This document shows positions 1 to 9,593 of a stretch of 20,099 bases of DNA, piece after piece. The stretch is taken from NCBI RefSeq assembly GCF_964204645.1, contig NW_027437493.1, forward strand, positions 1 to 20,099. The letters run 5' to 3'. The notes below the pieces were generated by a model. That model was not told the DNA's origin and ran no database searches. It worked only from the letters and a program-made list of their open reading frames with translations. Within the stretch, counting starts at the first letter, position 1; each line of letters opens with the position of its first letter. A program made the translations under genes and the position numbers. The stretch comes from Tubulanus polymorphus. Its lineage: Eukaryota; Nemertea; Palaeonemertea; Tubulaniformes; Tubulanidae.

Positions 1-3000
1 CTGATGGCCGAGTTATATGGTAAAATGCTTTCAGTAATTCGATGGTTGCGTCTAAATTTTCCGAATATGAAGGGTATATTTTGGCAAACAAATTCGAAAT
101 CGTGTTATCTTTCAGCGCAGGAGAGATTTCGGTTAGAGTTTTTTCTTCGGGTAGATCTCTGTTCAAATACCGCAGTAAAAGCATTCTTTTTGGATCATCT
201 TCAGCGTAGGTGTTGGTTCGTGTGTAGGTTCTGTATAAATCCAATGCTAATTCCACCACATAACCAAACGTGTAGTGAAGTCGTTGAAGATGTGTATGAA
301 GTCTGGTCTGAGGCTTGCACAGTTCGAAGAAGAATTTCTGCGCAGAATCTGCTTCCTGGTGGGAAATCAGGTAATCCAGTTGGTCAGAGGTGAGAAAAAT
401 ATTCCTATGAATACACTTGACCAATTTTGATTTTCCACTGGTGAGCACGTAACCGATATCGGGCATAATGAAATGTCCCATCGGGTTGGTTGAGGATTCG
501 GTTGAGGCTGTCGTGGATAACACTTCCCAGAGTATGTCTGTCACTGCTAAGTTTTCGTTGTCGAAATGAAGCTGTGCTATCGAATCGGGTATGAGGTCTA
601 TGATCACATCTAGATTTTTGAACGTTTCCTCGAGGATGGTCTGGTTGTCTATGGAAGATACGAATTTTCCGCAGAGATCGAGCATTCTCACTATATAGCG
701 ACCCGTATAGAATATTGTCTTGTCTTTGAATGCTTTTGCCTTATCTTGGATGCAGATATTCAACGTGTTGACTAGAGTCATTATCTTTGGTGCCGTCATG
801 ATTTTTATCATCTCCCAAAGACTACGACCCCATTTCAAGACAGTTTTCAGTTTGGGTACAGGTACTGAGTGTGTGGTATCGTTGAGCCATGTGAGAAATT
901 CTTTGAGGGTGGGGTCACTGAAAGTGTTGTTGAAAACATTGTAGAGCAACGAGGTGATGCTTTCACTCGAACTAGACCAAAGTCTAGTGTGGAGAAGGGC
1001 ATAGGTTATTTGTTGTCCAGATTTTTTTGTGTTGTCTAACGTGCGCACAAGCCACCATACAGGATATCGTTCTGGATAGGAAGCATTCGTGTTTTGGCGC
1101 GGTGCCAATGAATGAATTCCGGTAAGTGAGTAATCCGTGTCTTTTATAATGGGAAGTAGCCATTTTTCGTCGCTTGAATCGTAGACAAGTCTCGTGAAAA
1201 GAGTCAAGACGTCACAGGCCATTTCGGACATGTCTATGTTTATGGCGCGCATTTCATCGGTGAGAGAAGCGAAATATTTATCGAAAAGCACGTGCACGTC
1301 GTTGGGTGTGAGCGCAGTATTGGCATTTTTCATGACAAGTGTTTGATCCAGTACTCTTTCTACCAGCACCTTGTATTGCGGAGCAGTGTTGTTGATCACA
1401 GTCTGCCATTTTCGCAGAAGAGATGTTATAAATTTCAGCCAAGTGTATCCGTGTTGAATGATGGCGTTCGCTGCAAGAAGGATGAACGCCGTGGAGTCAA
1501 TTTTATTGGGTTCTACGAGTTTGCTAATGAGAGGTGTGTTTTCAATCCACGCTGTAGTCTCGTCGCTGTTGAAATGGTAGAACTCTTCCGGAGTAAGCCA
1601 CTGTGTACATAGGGGTAGTTTGTTTGGGTTATGTGTCGAAGAAAATTCCACAAGTTGGGCGTAGACTTGACTCGGGTGTATATGTGTGGGGTCAAACCAC
1701 GTGAGACCAATCCACGAATACGAGTGCTGCGTAGCGGGTATGGCATACAAGATTTTCGGTAAGTACGATATAATGGATGCATCTATATTTACGTATAGCG
1801 CATCGGTGATGGCGGTGATCGTCGAAGTACTTCTGTTTAATTTTTCGAGTGCGTGGGTGGTAGACGCCGATTCTGACACCTTGGTGGGTCCTTTACTACC
1901 ACACATGGCCTGGAGGATGGGTATGTATTTGTGGAGGTAGAAATCGAACGAATTGGCATTTACGAAATGGACACATACATCCGAGATGAAATTTTGGTTG
2001 AGAAAACCTTGCATCATCTGTGTACGGTTGTTCATATTTTTTACCGCTGCCAATGTAGGTATGTTGTTTTTTTGCCAATATTCGAAATCTATTTTCTGCT
2101 GAAATGCTTTGGAAAGCTGGTTGAGGAATGTCATGTAGAAAGCGATCACATCCCATTCGGCATCTTCTCGAGGTAAGAGTGAAATCCACGGTCTGGTTTC
2201 TTGCATGATCGGAAATGCGTAGAAATATAGCCTAAGATCATTCTCTGTGTAATGAGGGTCCGACGATACGCCACAGTGGGCTTGTAGAAGTGCGTCGATT
2301 TTTGACTGATCGTTTAATACTTCGAGAATGGCCGGTACGGATTGCTGGCCGCGAAAAATGCGTTGCATGTTGGCATTGCACACTTGCCATTTCGTGTATG
2401 GAAAATCGGCTGGTGTTACTATGTCGACTAGATTTTGCGTCTCTGGAAAAACTAAGGCTATCTCTTTGGGTTTATCTGAATTTGTTTTACAAAAATGCGT
2501 CTTTACAAGGCCGTTTATTACAACAAGCAATGCGAAAGTAATGTCCTGGACACCCGTTGTATCCTTACTCTTAGCACGAGTAGCTTTAATCGCAGAGTAT
2601 GTGTAGTCGAGAACATTTTGATCACGGAGTATTTCGATCATTCGATTTACCACGGCACCTTCATCGTGTGTGTTAAGTATGTGTTTAAGCACACTTAGAA
2701 TTTGATCGATGTTGATTTTGAGTAAATCTGTCCGATTTATGAATAGACGTTCGGTGACCATGTCTGTAAGAGTCCGAGTCTCATCGGGGAAATTCGCTGC
2801 GTGTATTACTGCATGAAGGTCCTTGAAAGTAAAGTTACCCGTGTTCTTGTCGTTTCCTAAGCGAAATACTTGTGTAATGATATATAGGCAACTGCGTAGG
2901 ATATTCGCATCGTTATTGGAAGCGTCACGCTGTATAATGTGAATAAAATTGACTGCATCGTCGGTGTCTTGATCATCCAATCGAAAACCGAGGTATTGGT

Positions 3001-3109
3001 CGAATACGACACTGCCGTCAGTTTGGTTGGCTAGCACCCAATGTTTAAGACTAGATTTCTCATCCGCGTTAACCAATTCTGCAAAAATGTTTTGCGACAA
3101 TCGGTCCAT
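1..3109 (-). CDS. very large unrecognised protein, C-terminus beyond the window
   Basis: Reading the minus strand from the ATG at 3109-3107 gives one uninterrupted frame of 1036 codons that leaves the window at its left edge. Chance alone would not keep a frame open this long. An in-frame TAA lies seven codons upstream of the ATG, so this is the first possible start, and the protein begins MDRLSQNIFAEL. It is mostly soluble and probably helical, with no signal peptide, no clear membrane segment and few low-complexity runs. I do not recognise a domain. The stop and poly(A) signal are off-window. A CAGGAAGTT element lies 15 bp upstream of the ATG. The gene runs in the same direction as the small membrane gene at 3652-3203, 93 bp away. 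By size it could be a virion structural or replication-associated protein, but that is only inference. I am confident that it codes and not at all of its function. Confidence 0.86.
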   Translation of the reverse strand, partial: MDRLSQNIFAELVNADEKSSLKHWVLANQTDGSVVFDQYLGFRLDDQDTDDAVNFIHIIQRDASNNDANILRSCLYIITQVFRLGNDKNTGNFTFKDLHAVIHAANFPDETRTLTDMVTERLFINRTDLLKINIDQILSVLKHILNTHDEGAVVNRMIEILRDQNVLDYTYSAIKATRAKSKDTTGVQDITFALLVVINGLVKTHFCKTNSDKPKEIALVFPETQNLVDIVTPADFPYTKWQVCNANMQRIFRGQQSVPAILEVLNDQSKIDALLQAHCGVSSDPHYTENDLRLYFYAFPIMQETRPWISLLPREDAEWDVIAFYMTFLNQLSKAFQQKIDFEYWQKNNIPTLAAVKNMNNRTQMMQGFLNQNFISDVCVHFVNANSFDFYLHKYIPILQAMCGSKGPTKVSESASTTHALEKLNRSTSTITAITDALYVNIDASIISYLPKILYAIPATQHSYSWIGLTWFDPTHIHPSQVYAQLVEFSSTHNPNKLPLCTQWLTPEEFYHFNSDETTAWIENTPLISKLVEPNKIDSTAFILLAANAIIQHGYTWLKFITSLLRKWQTVINNTAPQYKVLVERVLDQTLVMKNANTALTPNDVHVLFDKYFASLTDEMRAINIDMSEMACDVLTLFTRLVYDSSDEKWLLPIIKDTDYSLTGIHSLAPRQNTNASYPERYPVWWLVRTLDNTKKSGQQITYALLHTRLWSSSSESITSLLYNVFNNTFSDPTLKEFLTWLNDTTHSVPVPKLKTVLKWGRSLWEMIKIMTAPKIMTLVNTLNICIQDKAKAFKDKTIFYTGRYIVRMLDLCGKFVSSIDNQTILEETFKNLDVIIDLIPDSIAQLHFDNENLAVTDILWEVLSTTASTESSTNPMGHFIMPDIGYVLTSGKSKLVKCIHRNIFLTSDQLDYLISHQEADSAQKFFFELCKPQTRLHTHLQRLHYTFGYVVELALDLYRTYTRTNTYAEDDPKRMLLLRYLNRDLPEEKTLTEISPALKDNTISNLFAKIYPSYSENLDATIELLKAFYHITRPS

Positions 3110-3123
3110 TTTTTCGTTCAAAA

Positions 3124-3136
3124 CAGGAAGTTAAAG
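3124..3136 (+). repeat. CAGGAAGTT element, copy at 3.12 kb
   Basis: The sequence CAGGAAGTTAAAG recurs exactly at 16328-16340. It lies in the 93-bp gap between the start of the large minus-strand gene and the end of the small membrane gene. It belongs to the dispersed intergenic family seen at 7.05, 10.45-10.58, 14.07-14.15 and 16.23-16.34 kb. Confidence 0.7.
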
Positions 3137-3201
3137 AAGGAAAACAAACTTAAACAACTATGTAATAAGGCGTATGTACATGAAAATCGATATCCAAATG
3201 A

Positions 3202-3207
3202 TTTATT
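3202..3207 (-). terminator. poly(A) signal overlapping a stop codon
   Basis: AATAAA on the minus strand contains the TAA stop (3205-3203) of the small membrane protein. This compact arrangement is typical of large eukaryotic DNA viruses. Confidence 0.55.
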
Positions 3208-3652
3208 TTCGCCTCTTGCCACTACCCGATGTGCTATTGGAACAGACACACATACCACGGCATTCTTTACACTCTTCTTTATCGCTGTAGTTGTAGACTC
3301 GAGAATTTCGAACTACGGATGACTTGCTGGCACTTCGTTTCATGGAGCCCATTTCTATGTCCTCGTCATCATCATCGTCGTCATCTTGATCGATCATGGA
3401 ACTGTAATCTTTGCGAGAGAAGTTCTTTTTCTTTGATCGTGAATTATCCACCACCATGTTTTTACGTATAGAAGCTACGATAACTATGATGATCAATAAT
3501 AGGATGAGATAAAGGATGTAAATAGCCCCTTGTACACCAAGCACGGTTTGTATGACAAGAGGCAATTTCATGATGTCTATTTTCGTAGCCAGAAGCTGTT
3601 CCACGATCTTTTCAGCTATATCATCTGGTAGCGTTGGAGCTGGTGTAGTCAT
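3203..3652 (-). CDS. small single-pass membrane protein with acidic and Cys-rich tail
   Basis: This is a 149-aa protein starting at the ATG at 3652-3650. The frame is open further upstream but has no earlier ATG. The N-terminus (residues 1-37) is amphipathic. A long Ile/Leu-rich hydrophobic stretch, about residues 38-62, is a clear transmembrane helix. After it come a basic patch (SRSKKK), an unbroken run of Asp around residues 90-96, a Ser-rich stretch, a cysteine cluster CKECRGMCVC (128-137) and a basic C-terminus GKRRK. The topology suggests a tail-anchored or type III envelope or organelle protein with a charged tail of about 85 residues. It faces the large plus-strand gene at 3806 across a 153-bp divergent gap, which probably holds both promoters. 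I do not recognise the family. Confidence is good for coding and moderate for the start. Confidence 0.74.
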   Translation of the reverse strand: MTTPAPTLPDDIAEKIVEQLLATKIDIMKLPLVIQTVLGVQGAIYILYLILLLIIIVIVASIRKNMVVDNSRSKKKNFSRKDYSSMIDQDDDDDDDEDIEMGSMKRSASKSSVVRNSRVYNYSDKEECKECRGMCVCSNSTSGSGKRRK

Positions 3653-3805
3653 CTCACCTATTTTTGGTATTGGTCGACACGAAGAAAAATTATCTATCAG
3701 ATTGGCTGGCTGTGTTAAGTCCAAAGATAAACAACAACACGTAATATCTTGAAAATCGGCGATTGTCGACGTTAGTGAATAGGTAAAAGTGATACGTTGA
3801 CAGAT
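3653..3805. promoter_or_regulatory. divergent intergenic region between two start codons
   Basis: This 153-bp gap separates the minus-strand ATG at 3652 from the plus-strand ATG at 3806. It must hold transcription control for both genes unless they are read from further away. I see no TATA box, and no CAGGAAGTT element is present. Confidence 0.35.
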
Positions 3806-6800
3806 ATGAAAAAATTGATTCTACACGGATTTCAGAAATGGTTGATGTGCAGCAAAAAAACGCCGCTGGTTGCACTGCACAGTTATTGCGTGAATTTGAA
3901 AAAAATAGCTGCGAAGGTAGATTTGAACACCAACCCCGAAGTTGGAGGAACTGTCGATGCCTGTAACGATATTGTAGAATTTATCGAGACCAACTTCCAG
4001 ATATTTGATTTTCAGCGTGATGGTGGTGGTGGTGGTGTTCGTAGGCCTATGGTGGATACTGTTGATCAGGACACGGCGATAGAACTGACTAAGAAGGTGC
4101 GAAGTTTCGTTTTGGAATTGTACGCTTCGAATAACGGCGATTTGATCAACTATGTATTGGATGAAATTTTCACAAACACCATTAGAAATGTGAGGGAGTG
4201 TTATACACACGATATGGCCAATCCGTGGGACTGTCGGAGAGGAAATAAAGTGCTGTATGTCAGCATTCGAGATTTAACACGTATTTACTTGGACACGGCA
4301 CCCATGTCTTCTCAGGGGAAAGCTAACGGGGGTGGTTCGGCTTCACCGGGTTTATTTGAGTATGCTTTGAATTTACCCTGGTCAAAGGAATGCACGTATA
4401 GGGTAATGAATAGACGGGTAAATTTGCCATTTTTCGAAAGCTATGAAAATGATGGTGATGGAGGAGATGAATGTAAAAAGAAGAAAAAAACAGCGCCCCT
4501 AGCAAGTGACAATTATCTACCGTTGCTTTTGGTGTGGTTTCGAAATGAGGCCTATGTGCCTGAAAATGAGCATGTGTACGACATGTTATTGGAGGAAATT
4601 AGAAAATTTGACAGCGAATTATTGGATATGGGCCTAAGTGAAAAGGGAAGTGGGAGGAGTGAGAATGGGGAAGTGAAAAGGAGAAAGGGACCAAGAAAAA
4701 CCAGCTTCGATCTGAGATATGACATAGCTATATTCGTGTGCACTCGAATGTTGGGTGTGTTGGACGATTTCGAATTTATCGATATTATAGACTGCGATTA
4801 TAACCAACTTTTTCGTGCATTTCGGTGCTTAGAATTGGTGTGCAACTACGTTTTTCTGGATTACACGCAAAGACAAGGGTCGATATCTGTACTGGAGTAT
4901 CATGAAAAAGGATTTGAGACCTGTGCTCATAGTTTGGTGAATAGTATGTATAAAAGAGAGCCATTTTCGACGAATTTGTATGATAATATCCTGTCAGAAG
5001 GGGGGAGAAGGGCACAAGACGATCGTGATGCCGCACAGTCGAGCCTGGGTGTCGGTAAAAGGATCGAGGGCGATTTTACATCGAAGTGTACGAAAATAGA
5101 GAACGGGTTGAGAGACGACGTGTTTGAGAAGGAAACTCTAGAATGGTTCCAGAAGCGACTTTTTGGATATGTGTCAGAAGAGGTAGGTGTTGGTGGTGGC
5201 GGTGGTGCTATGAAAATGGTGAAAGATGTGCCTATACTGGGAGCGTTATTAGACATGCTCCAGTTCTTTGGGCTTTGCAGCCCAACGAAAAGACACTGGC
5301 TGTGGTTACACGTGAGCCTAGCAATGCTTCAGGATTTCGAAATACGGAAAACGGGAAAATTGGTTGAAAAATTGGACTTGTACCAGTTGATGGCAGATAA
5401 GAGATCGAATGACATGGAATATTTTCTACACTGGCAAGGCAAGGATGGTATTGGACTTCGAGATTTTTTCGTAGAAGCCAGTTCGACGAAGGAGAGAGAG
5501 GATGAGACGATAAATTCAGCACTTCGAGAAATTTTCATACCGATAAATGCTAGAGATATGGAAAGTATATGTTCCCTATTGGTTAGGGTCAATGGTAGCG
5601 GTGATATAGTGTCGGATAGTAAGAAATTGTACGAAAATCTGTTGGGTGGTATAATCTTACCGGGAATATTGGATAGAAAGTATAACTGTGATATTGTGGA
5701 AAGTGCAGTGAGCAGTGCTACCGGTGTGAATACGAAAGACATCTACAGCATCGTTTTGAAAAAAAGTGAGGATGGAAGTGGCGAGTGTGAGCATGTCTGT
5801 GATATAAAGGTGGATAAAAATCTCATAAAACTTCCTGGTAGGAAAACGAGGACTCTTATAAGCGGCGAAGAATCTATCGTTCTGAGATATGCCATAGAAG
5901 ACGCTGAAGAAGAAAATGATCTGGTCTACTTGTGTTTGTTTCTGCATTATTCCGTGTGGTGTATGGTGAGTGGTGAAATTGTGCCGCTAAATTCACTTCT
6001 GGAATTAACCTCGATTTGCAGATTGGACCTAGAAATGGAAGAAATAGGCTACGGAATGGAACAGTACTTGTTGGGTGGTAAAATAGGTGAAAAAAAGTCT
6101 GTGGAAAGCGATAATGCGGCGGTTATACAGCGATTCAGCGAAGCTGCTATGAGACAAGGGATAAAAAATTCTGATGTGTGGTACTTTTATTTCTACTGGT
6201 ACACATACTACAGTAGAAGTGTCTTATGGACCGGTTTCGTGTGCGCTTTGCGAAGTGTTTTGACCATCCATAATACAAAAGCACTGGGGTGTATAAATAC
6301 AGAACCTGGAAAGAAGTCCAAGAAAGATATTACAAGAGGACTGGGCATTATGGATTGTCCGTTTGACAGAGATTATCAAGCGTTCGTGTCAGAGTGGTTC
6401 ATTGGTGGCAGCAGCAAGGGTGGGATGTGTAATATGGTATACACAGTATTTGCACCGATCATCATGCCGCGTTGCACAGCCCATAATGGAAGAAACTCGA
6501 ACAACGGTCGGGGTGTTGGTGAAGGTACCATTGGAAGTCGAAATAATCAACTAAGCACACTCGATGTGTCTGTGTTTGTAAATAGACAATGCATGACTTG
6601 TGTAAACGATATTGAACACTTGGAAAAGTGTTTACAGCACTTGGCATTGGCAAAAAGAGGCTGTGATAAAAAGATGGATATAGATGATGATGGTGGTGGT
6701 GGTGGTGGTGGCCGTAGTGGTGAGCATTTTGGGTGGTTGGATGACATTTCTGATGGACAGACGAGTAGCGATTCGAAAAAAAATGCATTAAATGAGAAAT

Positions 6801-6955
6801 TGAAATACATGAGGAAAGTGTATCGGTTATTGGACGGTAAACTTTTGCACAAAACGACCACGAGCAGTTTTACTCGTCATATTCGGTGTTTGTCTGATTT
6901 GAGCTATTTTTCACGTATTTTGTTCGGTATACCGTCAAATAAAAGCCTCGTGTGA
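3806..6955 (+). CDS. very large unrecognised protein with poly-Gly inserts
   Basis: This is a single frame of 1049 residues. The frame opens three codons earlier at a TTG, but the first ATG is at 3806 and the protein begins MKKLILHGFQKW. It has no signal peptide and no convincing transmembrane segment. A highly aromatic stretch near residue 795 (DVWYFYFYWYTYYSRS) is unusual. Low-complexity insertions interrupt it: five glycines around residue 73, a GGGGG run near residue 468, and a DDDGGGGGGG run near residue 960, all encoded by GGT/GAT triplet repeats. Cysteines are scattered rather than clustered. Two AATAAA signals follow at 6990 and 7010. The gene is divergent from the membrane gene at 3652 and 149 bp upstream of the F/Env-like gene on the same strand. 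I do not recognise a family. It may be a structural or tegument-like protein, which is inference from size only. Confidence 0.9.
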   Translation: MKKLILHGFQKWLMCSKKTPLVALHSYCVNLKKIAAKVDLNTNPEVGGTVDACNDIVEFIETNFQIFDFQRDGGGGGVRRPMVDTVDQDTAIELTKKVRSFVLELYASNNGDLINYVLDEIFTNTIRNVRECYTHDMANPWDCRRGNKVLYVSIRDLTRIYLDTAPMSSQGKANGGGSASPGLFEYALNLPWSKECTYRVMNRRVNLPFFESYENDGDGGDECKKKKKTAPLASDNYLPLLLVWFRNEAYVPENEHVYDMLLEEIRKFDSELLDMGLSEKGSGRSENGEVKRRKGPRKTSFDLRYDIAIFVCTRMLGVLDDFEFIDIIDCDYNQLFRAFRCLELVCNYVFLDYTQRQGSISVLEYHEKGFETCAHSLVNSMYKREPFSTNLYDNILSEGGRRAQDDRDAAQSSLGVGKRIEGDFTSKCTKIENGLRDDVFEKETLEWFQKRLFGYVSEEVGVGGGGGAMKMVKDVPILGALLDMLQFFGLCSPTKRHWLWLHVSLAMLQDFEIRKTGKLVEKLDLYQLMADKRSNDMEYFLHWQGKDGIGLRDFFVEASSTKEREDETINSALREIFIPINARDMESICSLLVRVNGSGDIVSDSKKLYENLLGGIILPGILDRKYNCDIVESAVSSATGVNTKDIYSIVLKKSEDGSGECEHVCDIKVDKNLIKLPGRKTRTLISGEESIVLRYAIEDAEEENDLVYLCLFLHYSVWCMVSGEIVPLNSLLELTSICRLDLEMEEIGYGMEQYLLGGKIGEKKSVESDNAAVIQRFSEAAMRQGIKNSDVWYFYFYWYTYYSRSVLWTGFVCALRSVLTIHNTKALGCINTEPGKKSKKDITRGLGIMDCPFDRDYQAFVSEWFIGGSSKGGMCNMVYTVFAPIIMPRCTAHNGRNSNNGRGVGEGTIGSRNNQLSTLDVSVFVNRQCMTCVNDIEHLEKCLQHLALAKRGCDKKMDIDDDGGGGGGGRSGEHFGWLDDISDGQTSSDSKKNALNEKLKYMRKVYRLLDGKLLHKTTTSSFTRHIRCLSDLSYFSRILFGIPSNKSLV

Positions 6956-6989
6956 ATAATGAAGGACATTGTAACAATCTGCGTAGGAT

Positions 6990-7015
6990 AATAAATCATT
7001 TGGAACGAAAATAAA
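6990..7015 (+). terminator. two poly(A) signals after the 1049-aa gene
   Basis: AATAAA occurs at 6990-6995 and again at 7010-7015, 35 and 55 bp after the TGA stop at 6953-6955. Confidence 0.5.
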
Positions 7016-7020
7016 ATTTC

Positions 7021-7104
7021 GTCCAAACGTACAGGAAAATGAAAGTCTTAACTTCCTGTTCAGGGTGCATTAAATTTGACACGTTTTCGTAACTTCCGCA
7101 ATAA
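7021..7104 (+). repeat. composite intergenic element, copy upstream of the glycoprotein gene
   Basis: The stretch holds, in order: GTCC, GTACAGG, AGTC, TTAACTTCCTGTTC (7048-7061), a TTAAATTTGAC-like block and CGTAACTTCCGCAA. The same blocks in the same order recur at 14041-14136. TTAACTTCCTGTTC is the reverse complement of the CAGGAAGTT element. Here the element sits directly against the glycoprotein start codon and could act as its promoter. The other copy lies between convergent genes, which argues for a dispersed repeat. Confidence 0.6.
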
Positions 7105-9513
7105 ATGTGCAAAATTGGGAGAATGAAAACCAGTATATATGCGAAGCGGAAAAAGCCATCTATGATATGTATGTTGTTTTTTATTTACCACCTGTGCTGT
7201 GGTAATGTCGGCTATGGACAGGATAGTGATAGTTCTTCGGTCAAAGAAGAGAAAGACGGCCAGGGACATGAAGGTATTATCGCACAGTCGAACTGGGGTG
7301 TGTTTTTTACCAAGGAACACACCATTCTCAATGGGGAAAGCTATTTCAGACACACTTATGTGTTTGATATGTCGCCGTTCAATACGCCACTGCCCGAAAT
7401 TGCCAATATCGAACCATGCGACTTGGAGGATGCTACAAGCAAGCCAAGGAAATTCAAATGCATGGAAATCAATATGTTGGTGGATAAAGTGAACGAAATG
7501 ATAAAAAATGAAGTGAATACCATCATCAAAGATGTGACCGATGCAATGAAAATTGTACCTGCCGGTGTTAAGGGCATTGATTTGGTGAACAATGTTGTAA
7601 ATGAAGGGGGTGGGGGTGCTAAAAGAAAGAAAAGGAACGTAGAGACCGTGGAAGACACGGATGATGTGGATGATGATGTGGATGGTGAAGACGTGGACGA
7701 TAACGTGAAACCAGAATTGGATATCGACACGGATCACATTACCATCATTAATCGTGGTGATCGCAATAGTTTTGATGTGAACGGGGACGATGAGGAGTCT
7801 ATATTTTCGAAAGCTTTTAGCTATGTATGGTCAGCGTTTACTGGTGGCGGTGTACCACCGGAGAGCAGTAACATAGCGAAAAAAAGACGCAAAAGAAGTA
7901 TATTCACAACTATGGGTAATTTTGCGTCCGATTTATTCGGATGGCCAAGTCAACAGGATGTAGATGCCTTGGAATCGCATATGACTCAATTGTCAAAAGT
8001 GGGCAGTAAATTAAAAGACCAGTTAATCTCGTCCAGTAATTCGCTGAGTACTTTTCAAATCAAATCTCAATACGCAATGGCAGATGCGATGAAAGGGCTG
8101 AAAGAGAATGGAAAAAATATCGACATGCTTCGAACGAATATCGTCAATATCCAGAAACAACATCAAGCATTGGACGATCAAGAAATGGAAGCTTTGGCTA
8201 TTTTGAATAAAAATGTAGACGCGTACGGTAAATTTCTGATGGGTGTGAATGCCTATCAAAATTCTATCGAATCACTGCGTTATAATGCCATCATGTTTAT
8301 CGATTCGATTAAAGACTTGAGCAGAGGGTTTATATGCCCCTTCGTTTTACCACCAAAGGATATTAAAGAGCTATCGAATCACGCAACCGAGGCTCTGAAT
8401 ACATACGGCGGTACTTTCCAATTGAGTAATGTCGGCGAAAATCCTGGTTTTTATTACCAGATGCAAAATCTGTTGTATACGAGAAATGGAAATAATCTGA
8501 TTATCATGATGAAGGTGCCGTTTCATAACACCGGCGGTGTGCTGACAGTGTACAGAACTCATAGCTTTCCGATATATAGAAGTAGTGAGAGTTTGGAAAC
8601 CACCCAGATTACCAACCTGCCTAAATATTTTGCAGTAGACAAACAAAAACTGCATTTCTCAGAATTTGACGATACTTACTTCGATTCGTGCAGAGGTACG
8701 AATTTAAAATCGTGCAATAGTCAGGTTTCGCTGCAAAGGGCCGACGACGATCATAATCCGTCTTGTGCATTGGCGTTGTATAGAGGCAACTCTAGAAATA
8801 TCATGAGAAACTGTCATATAGCCTACAAGAAGCACAAATTTCCACCATTGCCTAAACCGTACATGTTACCGAATGGAACGTATTTTATTGTGGGCGGTGA
8901 TCCTAAATCAATTGAAGAGTGGTACATTCAATGTCCAACAGCAACTGATGGTCACAATTCGAGGTCTATACCCGCGTGTACACTGTGCATGATCGACGTA
9001 CCTTGCTTCTGCGGACTGACTGGTAAAGGATTTAATATACCGATTCGTTTGACTGGGTGTATAGGAAAGGATACGAATCATCCAGAACTAACGTATAGAC
9101 ACCTGATCAACCTACCATCGGTTAATGCACATTTTACAGAGAAGATAGCTAGGGAGTTTAGATCGGACGTGGCACAGATTGGGAAGAAGTGGAAGGAAGA
9201 GACTTATTTTAAGCCGGTTGAAATCGACGAAAGTCATATAGACGATGTTTTGGAGGCAGAGGGCGAGGATTTGAAGGATTTTAAGAAAATCAGCGAATTA
9301 GAGAAAAAGAAAACTCGTATGTACGGTAGCGAAGCTGCGAAATTGTTTAAAAAATCAGAGGACATATCCGATTTGATAAACGCCCATACTAAAGCTTGGG
9401 ACAAACAGGACGATTTTGCGAACAAGACATTTCTCGGTATTTCGGTTACCGCATTATTGGCAATTGGAGCAATAGTGCTTTCGTGTTTCGTTTTGGTCAA
9501 GAAAAAAGAGTAA
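7105..9513 (+). CDS. F/Env-like class I fusion glycoprotein
   Basis: The protein has 802 residues from the ATG at 7105; a second in-frame ATG at 7123 is possible. Basic residues precede a hydrophobic signal segment (about 20-38). Two furin-type sites follow: KRKKR at 173-177 and KKRRKR at 259-264. The 82 residues between them (178-259) are very acidic. Right after the second site comes SIFTTMGNFASDLFGWPS, which resembles the fusion-peptide start of baculovirus F and errantivirus Env proteins. A long helical, coiled-coil-like region follows (about 286-405), then a Cys-rich ectodomain (about 410-680). A clear C-terminal transmembrane helix (776-798) ends in the short basic tail KKKE. This layout is that of a class I membrane fusion protein acting at the envelope in entry. 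The family assignment comes from architecture and the motif around the cleavage site, not from a search. No AATAAA is evident shortly downstream. Confidence 0.8.
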   Translation: MCKIGRMKTSIYAKRKKPSMICMLFFIYHLCCGNVGYGQDSDSSSVKEEKDGQGHEGIIAQSNWGVFFTKEHTILNGESYFRHTYVFDMSPFNTPLPEIANIEPCDLEDATSKPRKFKCMEINMLVDKVNEMIKNEVNTIIKDVTDAMKIVPAGVKGIDLVNNVVNEGGGGAKRKKRNVETVEDTDDVDDDVDGEDVDDNVKPELDIDTDHITIINRGDRNSFDVNGDDEESIFSKAFSYVWSAFTGGGVPPESSNIAKKRRKRSIFTTMGNFASDLFGWPSQQDVDALESHMTQLSKVGSKLKDQLISSSNSLSTFQIKSQYAMADAMKGLKENGKNIDMLRTNIVNIQKQHQALDDQEMEALAILNKNVDAYGKFLMGVNAYQNSIESLRYNAIMFIDSIKDLSRGFICPFVLPPKDIKELSNHATEALNTYGGTFQLSNVGENPGFYYQMQNLLYTRNGNNLIIMMKVPFHNTGGVLTVYRTHSFPIYRSSESLETTQITNLPKYFAVDKQKLHFSEFDDTYFDSCRGTNLKSCNSQVSLQRADDDHNPSCALALYRGNSRNIMRNCHIAYKKHKFPPLPKPYMLPNGTYFIVGGDPKSIEEWYIQCPTATDGHNSRSIPACTLCMIDVPCFCGLTGKGFNIPIRLTGCIGKDTNHPELTYRHLINLPSVNAHFTEKIAREFRSDVAQIGKKWKEETYFKPVEIDESHIDDVLEAEGEDLKDFKKISELEKKKTRMYGSEAAKLFKKSEDISDLINAHTKAWDKQDDFANKTFLGISVTALLAIGAIVLSCFVLVKKKE

Positions 9514-9593
9514 TGAAAATCGTAACAAAAATGCGCTATTTGAGGTCGTTTTGGAAGGCGATGGTGGTCATTTGGTATGCTAATGTCTGATGA

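Noticed and set aside
720-2698. Several plus-strand ORFs of 60-110 codons in the first 2.7 kb
   Set aside because: They are shadows of the continuous minus-strand frame from 3109 to the left edge, which is far longer and has better composition.
7060-7737. A 225-codon minus-strand ORF rich in His/Ile/Phe
   Set aside because: It lies antisense to the glycoprotein gene and its composition reflects the complement of Asp/Val/Met codons; it has no independent signals.
9513-9590. ATG overlapping the glycoprotein stop (TAATG), with a 25-codon frame
   Set aside because: It is too short, with no recognisable features and no separate support; termination-reinitiation cannot be judged from sequence alone.
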